The notes under the pieces were generated by a model. It saw nothing but the letters and a program-made list of their open reading frames with translations, was not told where the DNA came from and made no database searches. A DNA stretch of 64,000 nt, from the NCBI GenBank assembly GCA_035578175.1, contig JAQMRL010000002.1:100170748-100234747 (forward strand), written 5' to 3'. Position numbers and translations under genes: made by a program. Each line of letters starts with the position of its first letter. The stretch's first letter is position 1. The stretch is from Catonia carolina. Taxonomy: Eukaryota; Arthropoda; Insecta; Hemiptera; Achilidae. Positions 22,783 to 33,079 of this stretch are shown piece after piece.

Positions 22783-24199
22783 AGTAGATAAAAATTTAGA
22801 TTTTCTAAACATTTAGCGTAGTTTGTTGCTATTTTTATTACAGATAACATAGTTAATTGGTAAAAAATTAAAAAGTAAATCGCATTATATCTTTGTCTCT
22901 ATTGCTAAGTAATTAAATTAAAAAATAAACTAAAAAACTAGTTTCTAGTTAATATAAAATGAAGTTATAAAAATTTAAGACGACAGAGAACTTTGTTATA
23001 AAAACGTCAGTAAATTGAACAAGAAATTTTAGTGTTTAAAAGAGTTGAAGCAATTTCGTTTCGTCGGAACGCTGTAAAGTTTTAAAGGCGGAAAACTTTT
23101 TGAATTTATGTTTTCAATGAACAAGTGTTATTAGTACTGGTAGTCGGGCTTACTCACACTCAATTTTTCCTATCACTGACTCTAACACTGGCACTAATAC
23201 ACTCCTAAATCTAATTTTGTTTTACTATTAAAAAATATTAAACCAATCCGATATTTATTTTTACTAGTTTTTTATATCTTAATATAATATTCTTTTGTCA
23301 ATAATTCTAAAATAACATATGTTTCAGCTTTATAGGTCTATTAGATTTTGCTTAGGACGCATAGCACGCAAGCGTACGCACATTCAGATGAATAACCTTC
23401 TAAAAAATATATTTTGGCTTCAGTAGGTCATGAAACGTAAAAATCAAATAAAATCTGGGTATCCAAGGATAAACATTAACTCAATAATTTCTCACCTTAC
23501 TTTATAGATACATAACAATGTTGTGGATACAGCAAAAAAATCGCTGTGAAGTAAAAAATAAGTAAAATTTTGGACTCCTTGACGATTAGCGAGAATGTTG
23601 CGCAGTTTTCAGTGATTAATTCTGGAATATACTAGTCGAAAAAACCAATAACATTCAAAAAGTATATCTGTCATAAAATATGTACCAAAATATACCAATC
23701 TTATTATGAAAAGGAATATACCAGTCAGAAAAATTAGATGAGTTAAAAGAGAAATATCGATAAATCTGTGACTGCAATGTCTGCGCGGGGTGTGATTTGT
23801 TAACCGGGATCCTTCAAAAAGCCTGGTAGGGCATTTCGAAAAGCTTTATTAACCACAACAGGCGGCAGAATTGGGGAACCATTTAGTGTTTCTCAAACAC
23901 AAATTTAACAATTCTTAATTTGTCTCTCCGGCCACTTATCTATTGTAACACTCTTTTCTTCTGTTTTGGGCTTCTTTATTAACCCCTACCTGTATCATCT
24001 GTCCGTTGATGATGTCAATCAGACAATTTGAAGAATGTATTTGTATCACTCTTGAAAAATGCATAGTACAAGTAGTATTTGCTGAACAATGGTTCTGCTC
24101 TTCGCGGCAGACAGTTAGAGTCGTGAAAAATGAATGACTCTGTGCTCCCTTAGTCAGAGCTTTTAGTAAATAGTATAAAATGTTTTAATCCTGTATTTT
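22783..24199. other. Intergenic stretch
   Basis: No gene is supported. Positions 23345-23475 match the decayed repeat also seen at 16846-16970 (minus) and 59145-59240 (shared gtcatgaaacgt and aataaaatc motifs). I recognise nothing else. Confidence 0.45.
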
Positions 24200-24880
24200 T
24201 AAATCCTGTCCCTTGAGCAAGCGTTAATAAAAATTATTTATTATATTCGATAATCGTGAGGAATGATCCGGTGATCTTATACATTTGAAAATAAAAAAAT
24301 TACCATAGGTCACCATACAATCTATTCTCGTTCACTGTATTAAAAATTAATGGTCAATTGATATTATAGTCTTTATACTCTTTTTTGTAACTCTGGATTT
24401 CAAGATACTACAATTCCACTTCATGAAATAATAGCTAAGTACTCATTGAGGAAAGTTTTGCGACATACAAGAAAAATAAATATTGCAATAAATATCGTCT
24501 GCTTCATTAAAAATCCAAATATACAAATATCAATTTAAAAACGCGTTAAAATATAATATATTATAGAAATTTTATTTGTATATTTATAAAAAATATGGTA
24601 CTATGTATACGAATTGCAATAAAAGCTGAAATATAATTTCAAAAATATTTAAAGTTTTACAAAACAACGAAAACAGAAGCCGATAATGATGGGGAATCTG
24701 AGAAAAACGAAGTAGGTTCACATTTTAGTATAAAATGGAAAAAAGTTAATGTCAAAAGTTAATGTTAAGTTAATGCGTTATTTTTAAAATAAGTGAAAAG
24801 CAGTATAAGTAATCGAAGTAATTATAATAATAATACTGACTAAAGATAAAAATTTGTGTTAATGATATTAATGCTGACCA
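24200..24880 (+). pseudogene. Decayed paralogue of the GTPase/collagen-like gene
   Basis: This segment aligns with the gene at 37850-38500 in the same order and orientation. Matching landmarks include ggatttcaagata[c/t]ta-type sequence at the DNPGFQD motif, tgaggaaagttttgc, acgcgttaaaa, attgcaa(c/t)aaaagctgaaa and ataagtaatcgaa. Many stops, indels and substitutions destroy the frame, and the P-loop codons are eroded. It covers the GTPase region only; I find nothing matching the middle or collagen-like part. It lies about 13 kb upstream of the intact copy. No poly-A tail is seen, so a decayed segmental duplicate is more likely than a processed copy, although the aligned part has no intron to test this. 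Confidence 0.8.
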
Positions 24881-25211
24881 ATGATAATCCGTATGAGTAA
24901 TAAATACAGTTTTAAGAAAACAAGGAGAACGTAGTAGTTTTTATGTCTGAGTACTTTCTGTTATAAAGTCGCGATGAAGAGAAACATAAAAAAGATAAAA
25001 CCATATCTAAAAAAATAACAGTTGTTGCTATTATTAAAAGCTGGGATTCCCCTTTATAAATTAGGCTTACCATAAAATAAATAATGCAACTTATAGTATT
25101 GTGTTTTGTTACAAGTATTTGGCAACATACATTATAGATCTAGAGGTCATATTCTAATAATATTGATTATTCTTGATAATTATTTCATTAACAGTTACAT
25201 TTTTGTTGTTG

Positions 25212-25713
25212 ACTTTTTACTTTCTCTTACCTATATGAATATATACGAAAGAAAGTAACTTATTGTTTTTATGTCGATTTTTGGAAATCGAGTTTTTACC
25301 AGATATACACGTTTTCAGACTCCCTAAACCCAAAAAATATGTTTTTTTTAGTGATTCGTCTGTATGTGTGTGTGTGTGTGTGCGCGCGCGCGCGCGCGTG
25401 TGAGTGTGATGTGTAAACAAAATACCTCAAAAACGAACATTGTACAAAGTTAAAACTTGAAACTTAAGTTACGTACTACTAGAGGGCCCGACACAAACAT
25501 TTTCATAATAAAAAACGGTCAGTTCTTAAGATATTTTGTTCACACAAATACGCGCGCGCGCGCACACACACACTTATCGCTAAAAGTATGTTTTTTGAGT
25601 TCAGGGGGTCTGAAAATGTTTATATCTGGTGAAAACTCGATTTCGGAAAATCGACATGAAAACAATACTTCCATTCCTATTTATTCATATAGGCAAAAGA
25701 AACTAAAAAGGTA
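25212..25713. mobile_element. Palindromic element with GT/GC tracts in each arm
   Basis: The left arm (about 25212-25424) and right arm (about 25535-25713) are inverted copies. Both have tatatgaata, the tgtcgattt...aaatcgagttttaccagatata block, ttttcagac and a (GT)n(GC)n run: 25370-25400 on the left and (CG)n(CA)n at 25550-25575 on the right. The centre carries a short gggccc palindrome near 25485. A fragment of the end also occurs at 327-375. No coding capacity is credible. It is most likely a fold-back MITE of unknown superfamily. Confidence 0.72.
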
Positions 25714-28408
25714 GTTTTAGTATGGCGGAACCTAAGATGGCGGACGTAAATTTCGGGTATTTAAAAAATTCATTTTTTATCTCTACTGATTCTCATTGCG
25801 TATTCTTCGCTATAATAAGCTATTTGACTAAAAATTAACCGGTTCCGACTTTTTACACATCCGGTGTATAGACGTGTATATTAATATACTAAGAGTATAC
25901 TAATGTATTAGACAACCTGTTCCAAAAACCCAAAGCCAAAGTAACCTGAATTAAAAAATAAACGATGTTACTGTTAAACAAATAAATTTTCCCGGGTCCG
26001 ATGACGATTCGCTACGTACACGCAGGTTTGTAGTTTGTCTTCATTGGTTCATGATTATAGAGATATTGGTAGTTACAGTTTAGACAGTCAGTACAGAATA
26101 AGGAAAATTGTGTTTTAAATTGAATCTACTAAACATAAAAAAGTTTGAATTTGTTGATACGATTCTATAAAATGTCATAGGTCATTCATCGTCTTTGTAG
26201 AGAGATAAGCGTCTGATCAATAGCATTCATTTATTAAACAAATATTGATATTATTATTATAAATAAAAGTATCAGTATCGATTTTAATCAACTATTGTAA
26301 AATTTAAGTATTTTAAAAGTTATCTAATACGTTAGTATTATTCTGAAGTGCATTGAGCTAAGAGCTATTTCATTTCTTCTGTTTCACTATGATAATAAGA
26401 TTTATTTTGATATATATTTTATTAAATTTTAAATTGGCTCCAAGTTTTTCTTTAAACGGGTAAGTTTTATAAAAAAAAATAGCATTAAGTAGATTCAAAA
26501 TATCGTAAACTACATCATTGTTATGTTGTACTTTATTATTGAACAAACAGTTTTTTTTATATTAACAATAACCATTAGTTTTAAATTTTTTAAATTAGCC
26601 AGTTAAAAAATTATGTTTTAAAAGAAGACATTCGTCCTATTCAGCCAGCAACATTCGTTCTATTACTTAAAAAAATTATTATTGGTATTATTCACTTAAA
26701 GAAATTATGTCTAGAATATGACTTGTCATGTGACTTAAGTCATCTCAAATCGTCACACAATTATTTAAAGATTTACGCGCAACAAAACTTACACGATTAT
26801 TAAACTTTGCTAGATAATTTTCACTAAAATTTTGAATGTCATTTTTTACTGATGGAACAATCAGGTGTTCGTTTGTTTCACTGAGTCTAGAAAACCAAAG
26901 GGTGTTAACAATACTGCGGAGGACCTACTTTTGGTACCGTTGTAACACTTCAATATTGGTGTTAAAAGTGCTACGCGTACCACACACCTGAATCCCATAG
27001 GTACACGTGAGCTTAAACATTGCCTTTTACACCAGAAATTTACAAACATTATTGCAAAACAGTTGGACGTAAAACAAAACAATTTTATTATTATGTTTAA
27101 AAAGAACCATTAAACCCTCTTTACCTTTTTAAGTGTAATCTCATTGCTTTAAAATATTTTATATGCTCAATTTTATTTTAGGCCTAAATTGAATGGATCT
27201 ATCTTATGTTTTTTAACATAAAAGTGCAAAACTGTAAAAATATATTATACAATTTTTTTTCTTAAATTACTTATTTACAACTTTAAAAATTATATAAGTA
27301 AATGTGGTTATGATAATTGTGTTAAAGTGAAAGAAAAGGCATGCAAGGGGTAGGGCCACTATTAGTGTCTCCCTAAGAATTGTAACAAAAAAATCTGCTG
27401 AATTTTAATAAACTTCATCAAATTAGTAGATCTAGCAAAATAGCGTATCAAATTAGTAATAGATGTGAGTTGGAAAATGAACATACTGGTGGGTTATTTT
27501 GTTTTTGTGATTCGTTGTGAAAGCTTTTGTGTAGGTTTTTGGTCGAATTTTAGACAAAAATATTTGAAAAACTGCGCGCAAGGTTTTGGTATTAATTTAA
27601 AAGATTAATTATAATTTAGGGCGTAATGTTTTGAACTGGAATGCCTGAATGCATTATTTAGTTTAACCGTAGACTACATTTTGGGAGTCGTAAATTCATA
27701 TAGGTTTCATAAGAAAATAATTATATATGGGCAATTTTTGTGTCACTAGTAAATTTAAATCGTTTATGGAATCACAAATATAAAAGTTCAAGTCTATTGT
27801 ATAGTGATAAACGTTTTTGTTTAAGTATAAAATGAACATTTAACATCATCTTTTATTTATTTGCCACGGTATAAAACTATTATGTAAATATAACAATACA
27901 AATGATCAGTATAAGTACTTTATACTATTATACTAATTACAAATATTAAATAAGTTAAATAAAGCTTTCATAACATTTTATGAAAGATATGACACTATCA
28001 GTAAAACATATTTTAACACGTGGCTAGGTTCGTTCGGGATCTGGATATAATAATAATAATAAACAAACTTCCTTAAACTTATTACAATATTTATTTACCC
28101 AATTAATGATTGAACTTAGCTTTCTAAAAACTACAATTAGATTAATTTACTATAATTAACTACAAAAATTAAAGCTTAAACTAACTTATCTAACAATAAC
28201 AGTGGTTTTACAATATTATTAATTGCCTCTTACCTGCAACTAATTACTGTACAAAGACCTTTTTCAACGTACTTGCTACCGTGTATGTATAAACACTTAC
28301 TAATAGCATTCACTCATTTATAATCGAGTAGCAACTTTAATTGAACTGAACAATGAAGGGCTACCGCCTTTAAATACCTCTGATTTTATTGTCTACCTTT
28401 TTGTATAA
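25714..28408. other. Intergenic stretch
   Basis: I see no supported gene or element here. A short open frame on the minus strand at 26861-27082 has no recognisable domain. The doubled ggcgga[a/c]-type motif just after the palindrome (25728-25745) is too short to interpret. Confidence 0.45.
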
Positions 28409-28410
28409 TA

Positions 28411-29192
28411 CAGGGTGATTTTTATAGCCCTGTCACCCAATTGTTAATGTCTGGTAAATTTTTTTCTAAGAAAGGAAAATTTTGTTTTGTGACAGAAGTT
28501 GGTAACCCTTACTCAACCGTTATAGATACGGCAGTGTGAGTTGATTCTCCTTGAGCTGTGAAAAATTTTGTGCCATTTTTGGTCGTTTTACGAACAGAAT
28601 GTCTTTTACCCTAGAACAATCGCTTGTTTAAATCTGGAGGCTGAAGCTCTTGGCTTAATCGTACTTGATACGAATACAATTTCAATTTTTTAGCAGCTTT
28701 CTGAACACTGGAATTAGACAAACCAACTAGCGAGGAAAGTTTTGGTAAACTTTTCCGTGAAGAATTGAGGTTTATTGTTTTCAAATTCTCTAAAACGTCA
28801 TCTGTCTAGAGGGTTGGTCAACCACTACGGTTTCTGTCACAAACACTACCTCTCTCTCGAAATCGGTTTTTAGCCTAGAAATTTACATTTTTTCTGGTGG
28901 AGGAACACCAACAAGTTTAATTTGAAATGATTTGTTTACATGCGCTTACGATTTCGTCGCAAATTATTGTTCAAGAATGAAAACCCGTTGTTTAAGGGTA
29001 AGAAACATTCTATTCGTAACCAGAAACGGCGCAAAATTTTTACACAGCTCAAGGAGAATCAACTCATTCGCCCGTATCTATACTGGTCGAGTAAGGCTAC
29101 CAACTTCGTGTCACAAAACAAAATTTTCCGATTCTTTGAAAGAAATTACCAGACATTAACAATTGGCGTAACAGGACTAAAAAATAACTCTT
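28411..29192 (-). mobile_element. Mariner-type deletion derivative (copy 2)
   Basis: This is the same family as 7630-8409 but in the opposite orientation. Inverted repeats of about 200 bp begin cagggtgatttttatagccc, and TA flanks at 28409-28410 and 29193-29194. The minus strand from about 29011 keeps the decayed HTH remnant (TLKQRVFILEQ-like, then GVPPP and SGRP-like blocks). It then passes cagatttaaacaagcgattg straight into the other inverted repeat, as in copy 1. Open frames over the inverted repeats are not genes. Confidence 0.82.
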
Positions 29193-30102
29193 TATCATCA
29201 TCACTCGACAGTGTGATGACAAATGATGATGAACAAGATAACACAAGTGAAATGAGGAAGTAGGACACAGCAATGTTACTTCCACGAATGAAGTTATCAA
29301 AATATAAGGTTTCTTTAGCTCAAATGCATGTCAAGTTAGTATTTTGATAATATAATAATTAGAAAAATCCTTTTCATGGATGACTCATGCTCAAAGACGT
29401 CTCATGGCTGAGACGTCTCATAAGGCGTCTCATGGCTGGTGGCAATTTCAAAAAAAACTTACCTTTGACTTAGGTATGGTAAAACCCATTAGTGATTTTT
29501 GTATCTACTCTTTAAGAGGAATCGAAAGTCACTATTTTTTTCCAAATTCTGACTTTGATTTCTTGACTTCCGGTTTTGGGCCACATCCGTTCAAAACTGG
29601 AACTTCAAACCCAATGATTTCTGTATCTACTCTTTAAGAAGAATCCAGTGACACTAACAAAAACCAATAACAAAGGAAAGAGAAAGTTGAATAAATTACA
29701 GCATACAAGTTAACGAGATTACTCTTAAATAGTTTTACAAGTTGTCATTTCTTTACAATAATAGGATCCTAAATTTTCGCGTTAGAATTCGCTGCACTAA
29801 TGCCCTTAGAGAAACATGCCAAATGAGTTTTCATACGGAATTTTACCGTCTTACAAATTAAATCAAGATGAGATTCCAAATAAGATCTTGTGGCCTCCTG
29901 TTGTTACGTGAAATCCCAATTGAAATCACACAACGTGATAAAAAAGAAACTTAAAAAATCGTCTTGGCAATCAAGTTATTAAAATCTTTTTTTCAGATAA
30001 AAAACTGAACGAACGTTCTTTCATTTTTTTAGTTTTAATGTTGAGTTATTGATTTTTAAAACATTTAATTATAATACGTTGTTACATCATTTGTACTTAC
30101 AG
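29193..30102. other. Stretch with short local duplications
   Basis: Three units of g[a/g]cgtctcatggct lie at 29396-29437 (the middle one shortened). A roughly 38-bp direct repeat containing tgtatctactctttaagaag-like sequence occurs at 29482-29520 and 29607-29645. No gene is supported before the exon at 30103. Confidence 0.55.
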
Positions 30103-30241
30103 TTTTCCGTCGAAGAAAAATGCCTACAATCATAATGGTCATGAAATTACAGGTGACTTCCCTTCTCTTGATAATGACGATGATGAAATAAGCTCTGAGC
30201 ATGTGAGGATTATGGACTATTGCAGCTTTACTAAACTGGAG
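30103..30241 (+). CDS. Candidate upstream exon of the GTPase/collagen-like gene
   Basis: A 139-nt exon is suggested by the acceptor ttgtacttacag (ending 30102) and a donor gtaatc starting at 30242. One base completes a codon from an earlier exon. The next 46 codons are open and read FPSKKNAYNHNGHEITGDFP, then an acidic run (SLDNDDDEISSE) and MDYCSFTKLE. It ends in phase 0, exactly the phase in which the large exon at 37659 begins, which would give ...SFTKLE-KKAELLPDPEE. The acidic, protein-like composition in AT-rich DNA supports coding. The link to the large exon is inferred from phase, strand and proximity. Still earlier exons, including a start codon, would be needed unless the in-exon Met (residue 37) is used. 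Confidence 0.5.
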
Positions 30242-31116
30242 GTAATCTTAGTTCTCGTTAAAAATATTACGAAAAGATGTGCAATAATATTAAGTAAACA
30301 CCTGAAAAATTTTACGATACGTTTGGGCAGTGATTCCCAAACTTACGATCTAACCTCATAAATTAACAGTTCTTTAATAATAATATAATAATAAGAATAT
30401 TTGAAAAAAAATTTAAATTTTCGAAACTATTTGAAGTTACTTCTTATCACTGAATTTATCTTCAAACCGTTTTTTTAAGGAACATTGAAAAATTTGTTTA
30501 AAATAAAATTTATCATGAAAGGTATCACCTATAATAGTCCATCTACTGTAAGAGTACTCCGCGCGAGGCAAGCGGCTACAGGTTGTAAACGAAAGTTTTA
30601 CACTAGTTAGCGCGTATCTTCCTCTCCGCCTGACAATTATTTTGCACTACGTTCCATCATTAAAATATCTACATCTAGCTAAAATAAACATTATCCTTTA
30701 AGCTTTTTCAATTATACCGTTCAGATTACTTGTAATTATTGTAGTTTCATAAAAAGACTCCTTAATTTATTATTTTAACCGTTACATTTAACAAAACAAT
30801 TTTTGTCTACTTTTTAATGTTTACCGCTGTTATGTTTCAAAAATTCAACGCATTCACTACCACCATGTTAACAAAACACAGCTTACAAAACTTTTCAACT
30901 TTAGTCTACGAAGAAAATCGAAACGAACCGATACAATACCAAAAGATAATTGATGAAACTAAAAATGAATTAAACACGAGCAAGTGCAAACAGTTGTATT
31001 AAACTAGTCACAGACATTAATTTTAATGATATGAAGTAAACAATCTGAAATGATAACAACGATTCACTGGAATTGTTTACTCTCCTATTATAATTTAAGC
31101 GCATTAGTCTTATATT

Positions 31117-31811
31117 GTAATGTAAACAAAACGAAAGTCATGATAATCAGCAAGGAAAGAATTGGAAGAGTGCAGTTCACCATAAATGATAGGATAGTGG
31201 AAAGGGTGCCAACATACATATATCTTGGGACTGTACTAAACGAGCGTTGGGATCATTCACAGGAAATAAAAAGTAGGATTGAAAAAGCAAGGGCAGCGTT
31301 CATCCAAATGGCTAAACTGTTTAAAACGCACAATCTAAAATGGGAACTGAAAATCAGACTGCTCCGATGTTATGTATTTTCCATTTTGCTATACGGAGTA
31401 GAATCTTGGACCTTGACGGCAGCAACGGAAAAGAAACTAGAATCGTTTGAGATGTGGACTTACAGAAGAATTCTAAAAATATCTTGGGCGGACAAAGTAT
31501 CAAACGCTAAGGTACTGCAAAAACTTAATAAGGAAACAGAAATAATACGCACTATAAAAAGAAGAAAATTGGAATATCTAGGACACATCATGCGAAACGA
31601 GAACAAGTACAAGCTGCTGAAATGCATTTTACAAGGAAAAATACAGGGCAAGAGAGGCATTGGAAGAAGACGAATATCCTAGTTAAAGAATTTGAGAACA
31701 TGGTTTGAAACATCCACTACGGGACTTTTTAACGCAGCAGTGAATAAAATCAGCATTGCCAGAATGATCGCCAGCATCCGGTAACGGATTGGCACTAGAA
31801 GAAGAAGAAGA
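31117..31811 (+). mobile_element. 5'-truncated LINE with (GAA)n tail
   Basis: The plus strand encodes the C-terminal part of a LINE polyprotein: NKTKVMIISKERIGRVQF, a YLGTVLNERWDHSQEI block, the typical LLYGVESWTLTAATEKKLES and RRKLEYLGHIMRNENKYKLL. It stops at 31682, then a degraded tail (SIARMIASIR) runs into (GAA)n. The perfect 11-bp duplication agtcttatatt at 31106-31116 and 31812-31822 fixes both ends. It sits inside the proposed intron of the GTPase-like gene, in the same orientation. The open frame is almost intact, so the insertion is fairly recent. Confidence 0.9.
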
Positions 31812-32373
31812 AGTCTTATATTATTACTTGTGACCAAAAATAAAACTGAGTCATTATTAAAAAACTACTAATCATAAATAATGATGTAATAATAGTAAAT
31901 AATGTAACGAAAAATAACAATGTAAGAGTTACAATAGTAAAAATTTTAGTTATTAATGGTAAACTAATGTTAGATTTATAAAATATTTTCTAACTGATGA
32001 ATTGAACGTGTTTTCATTATAATATTAATTAAGCTTAATATTAATTAAGCTTAGCGTGAATAATTAGTGTTGTATGGAATTTTATTTGAATTTTTGCTCA
32101 CTTGTATTCCTGGTTGCCTACGTCGGAGTACTCTTAGCGTAGACAGACTATAGTAGAAGTACCCTTACAATATAAAAACTGTTTATATAATAAACTGAAG
32201 CTAAAGCTTGAAAAACTTGAGTAGCAATTTTACTTTACTGAATAAATGAGTCTGTTGGATGCCTCCGTTTTAGCTTATGTATTGTACCAATGTTGTCCAG
32301 TAAATTAACGGCAAAAATCGAGTGCCTCCAGCCGTTGTTCGTAGGCTAAGCTAAACTTTTTAACTTTTTCTCC

Positions 32374-32467
32374 GGTCGCCTCCTTAGCGTAGTGGTAGCG
32401 CGCTAGCCTACAAAGCAGAGGCCCCAGGTTTGATTCCCGAAAATTTTCAGAAGCTACGGAGGCGACC
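32374..32467 (+). mobile_element. tRNA-like SINE head (family C) closed by a 10-bp inverted repeat
   Basis: It has the same A-box-like tagcgtagtggtagcgcgct and B-box-like ggtttgattccc as the copy at 12058. The unit is bounded by ggtcgcctcc (32374-32383) and ggaggcgacc (32458-32467), a perfect 10-bp inverted repeat that would close the RNA like an overlong acceptor stem. The anticodon-arm region does not fold like a normal tRNA, so I call it a SINE and not a tRNA gene. Confidence 0.6.
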
Positions 32468-32867
32468 TCTTTTACTGTTGGAATAGAAAAATCGCTGTGA
32501 ATGTGGTTGTTGTTGTATACCTGAAAGCATCTGAAGTTGGAAGACTTTTGACTGAAAACATTGAATAGTTTTGATATTTGAGTTACTGGATGCGATCCAT
32601 AACTGGATAACCTACGTTCAGTATGAATTCAATTTTTTCTACCAAAAGTTTGTTTTAGGGCGACAATTTTGATTTTGGTCCAAGTAGGCAATAGACCTCC
32701 TTAAATTTTAAGTCTGGTATAATTTTTGCTGAATGTGTATTCTCAAATTAAGGTATCTATTTTATGTTTTATATCAATAATTTATGACATTTACCTGAGA
32801 AATACGATAAATTTAGCTGAGAAATGAACGATATCAACTGATAAATATGTATAGTGAATTATTAATA

Positions 32868-33063
32868 TTTTTTTCTTTTTTTTTTTTTTTTTTTTTTTTT
32901 TTGGTTTAATTTCCGACTGTTCTGCAGTTACTGCTAATGCAGACGGTGAGGGATGAAATGATTTTTTGTAACGTATGAAAATATGCCGTGCCTGAGTGGG
33001 ATTCGAACCCAGGACCGCATGATGAGAGGCGAGCACGTTACCAACTGCGCCAATGCGGCCGGC
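32868..33063 (-). mobile_element. tRNA-derived SINE family A, minus strand
   Basis: On the minus strand it starts gccggccgcattggcgcagt, has an A-box-like tggcgcagttgg and a perfect B box ggttcgaatccc, a body of about 90 bp and a long poly-A tail (poly-T at 32868-32902 on the plus strand). The 10-bp duplication attattaata at 32858-32867 and 33066-33075 fits retroposition. Two other copies lie at 41495-41676 and 50638-50825. Confidence 0.9.
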
Positions 33064-33079
33064 ATATTATTAATAATAG

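Noticed and set aside
28932..29300. Several overlapping 67-107-codon frames
   Set aside because: They lie across the inverted repeat of the mariner-type element and follow no family motif.
32998..33063. tRNA-like sequence with perfect A and B boxes
   Set aside because: It recurs with the same non-tRNA body and poly-A tail at 41495 and 50638, with a target duplication, so it is a SINE and not a tRNA gene.
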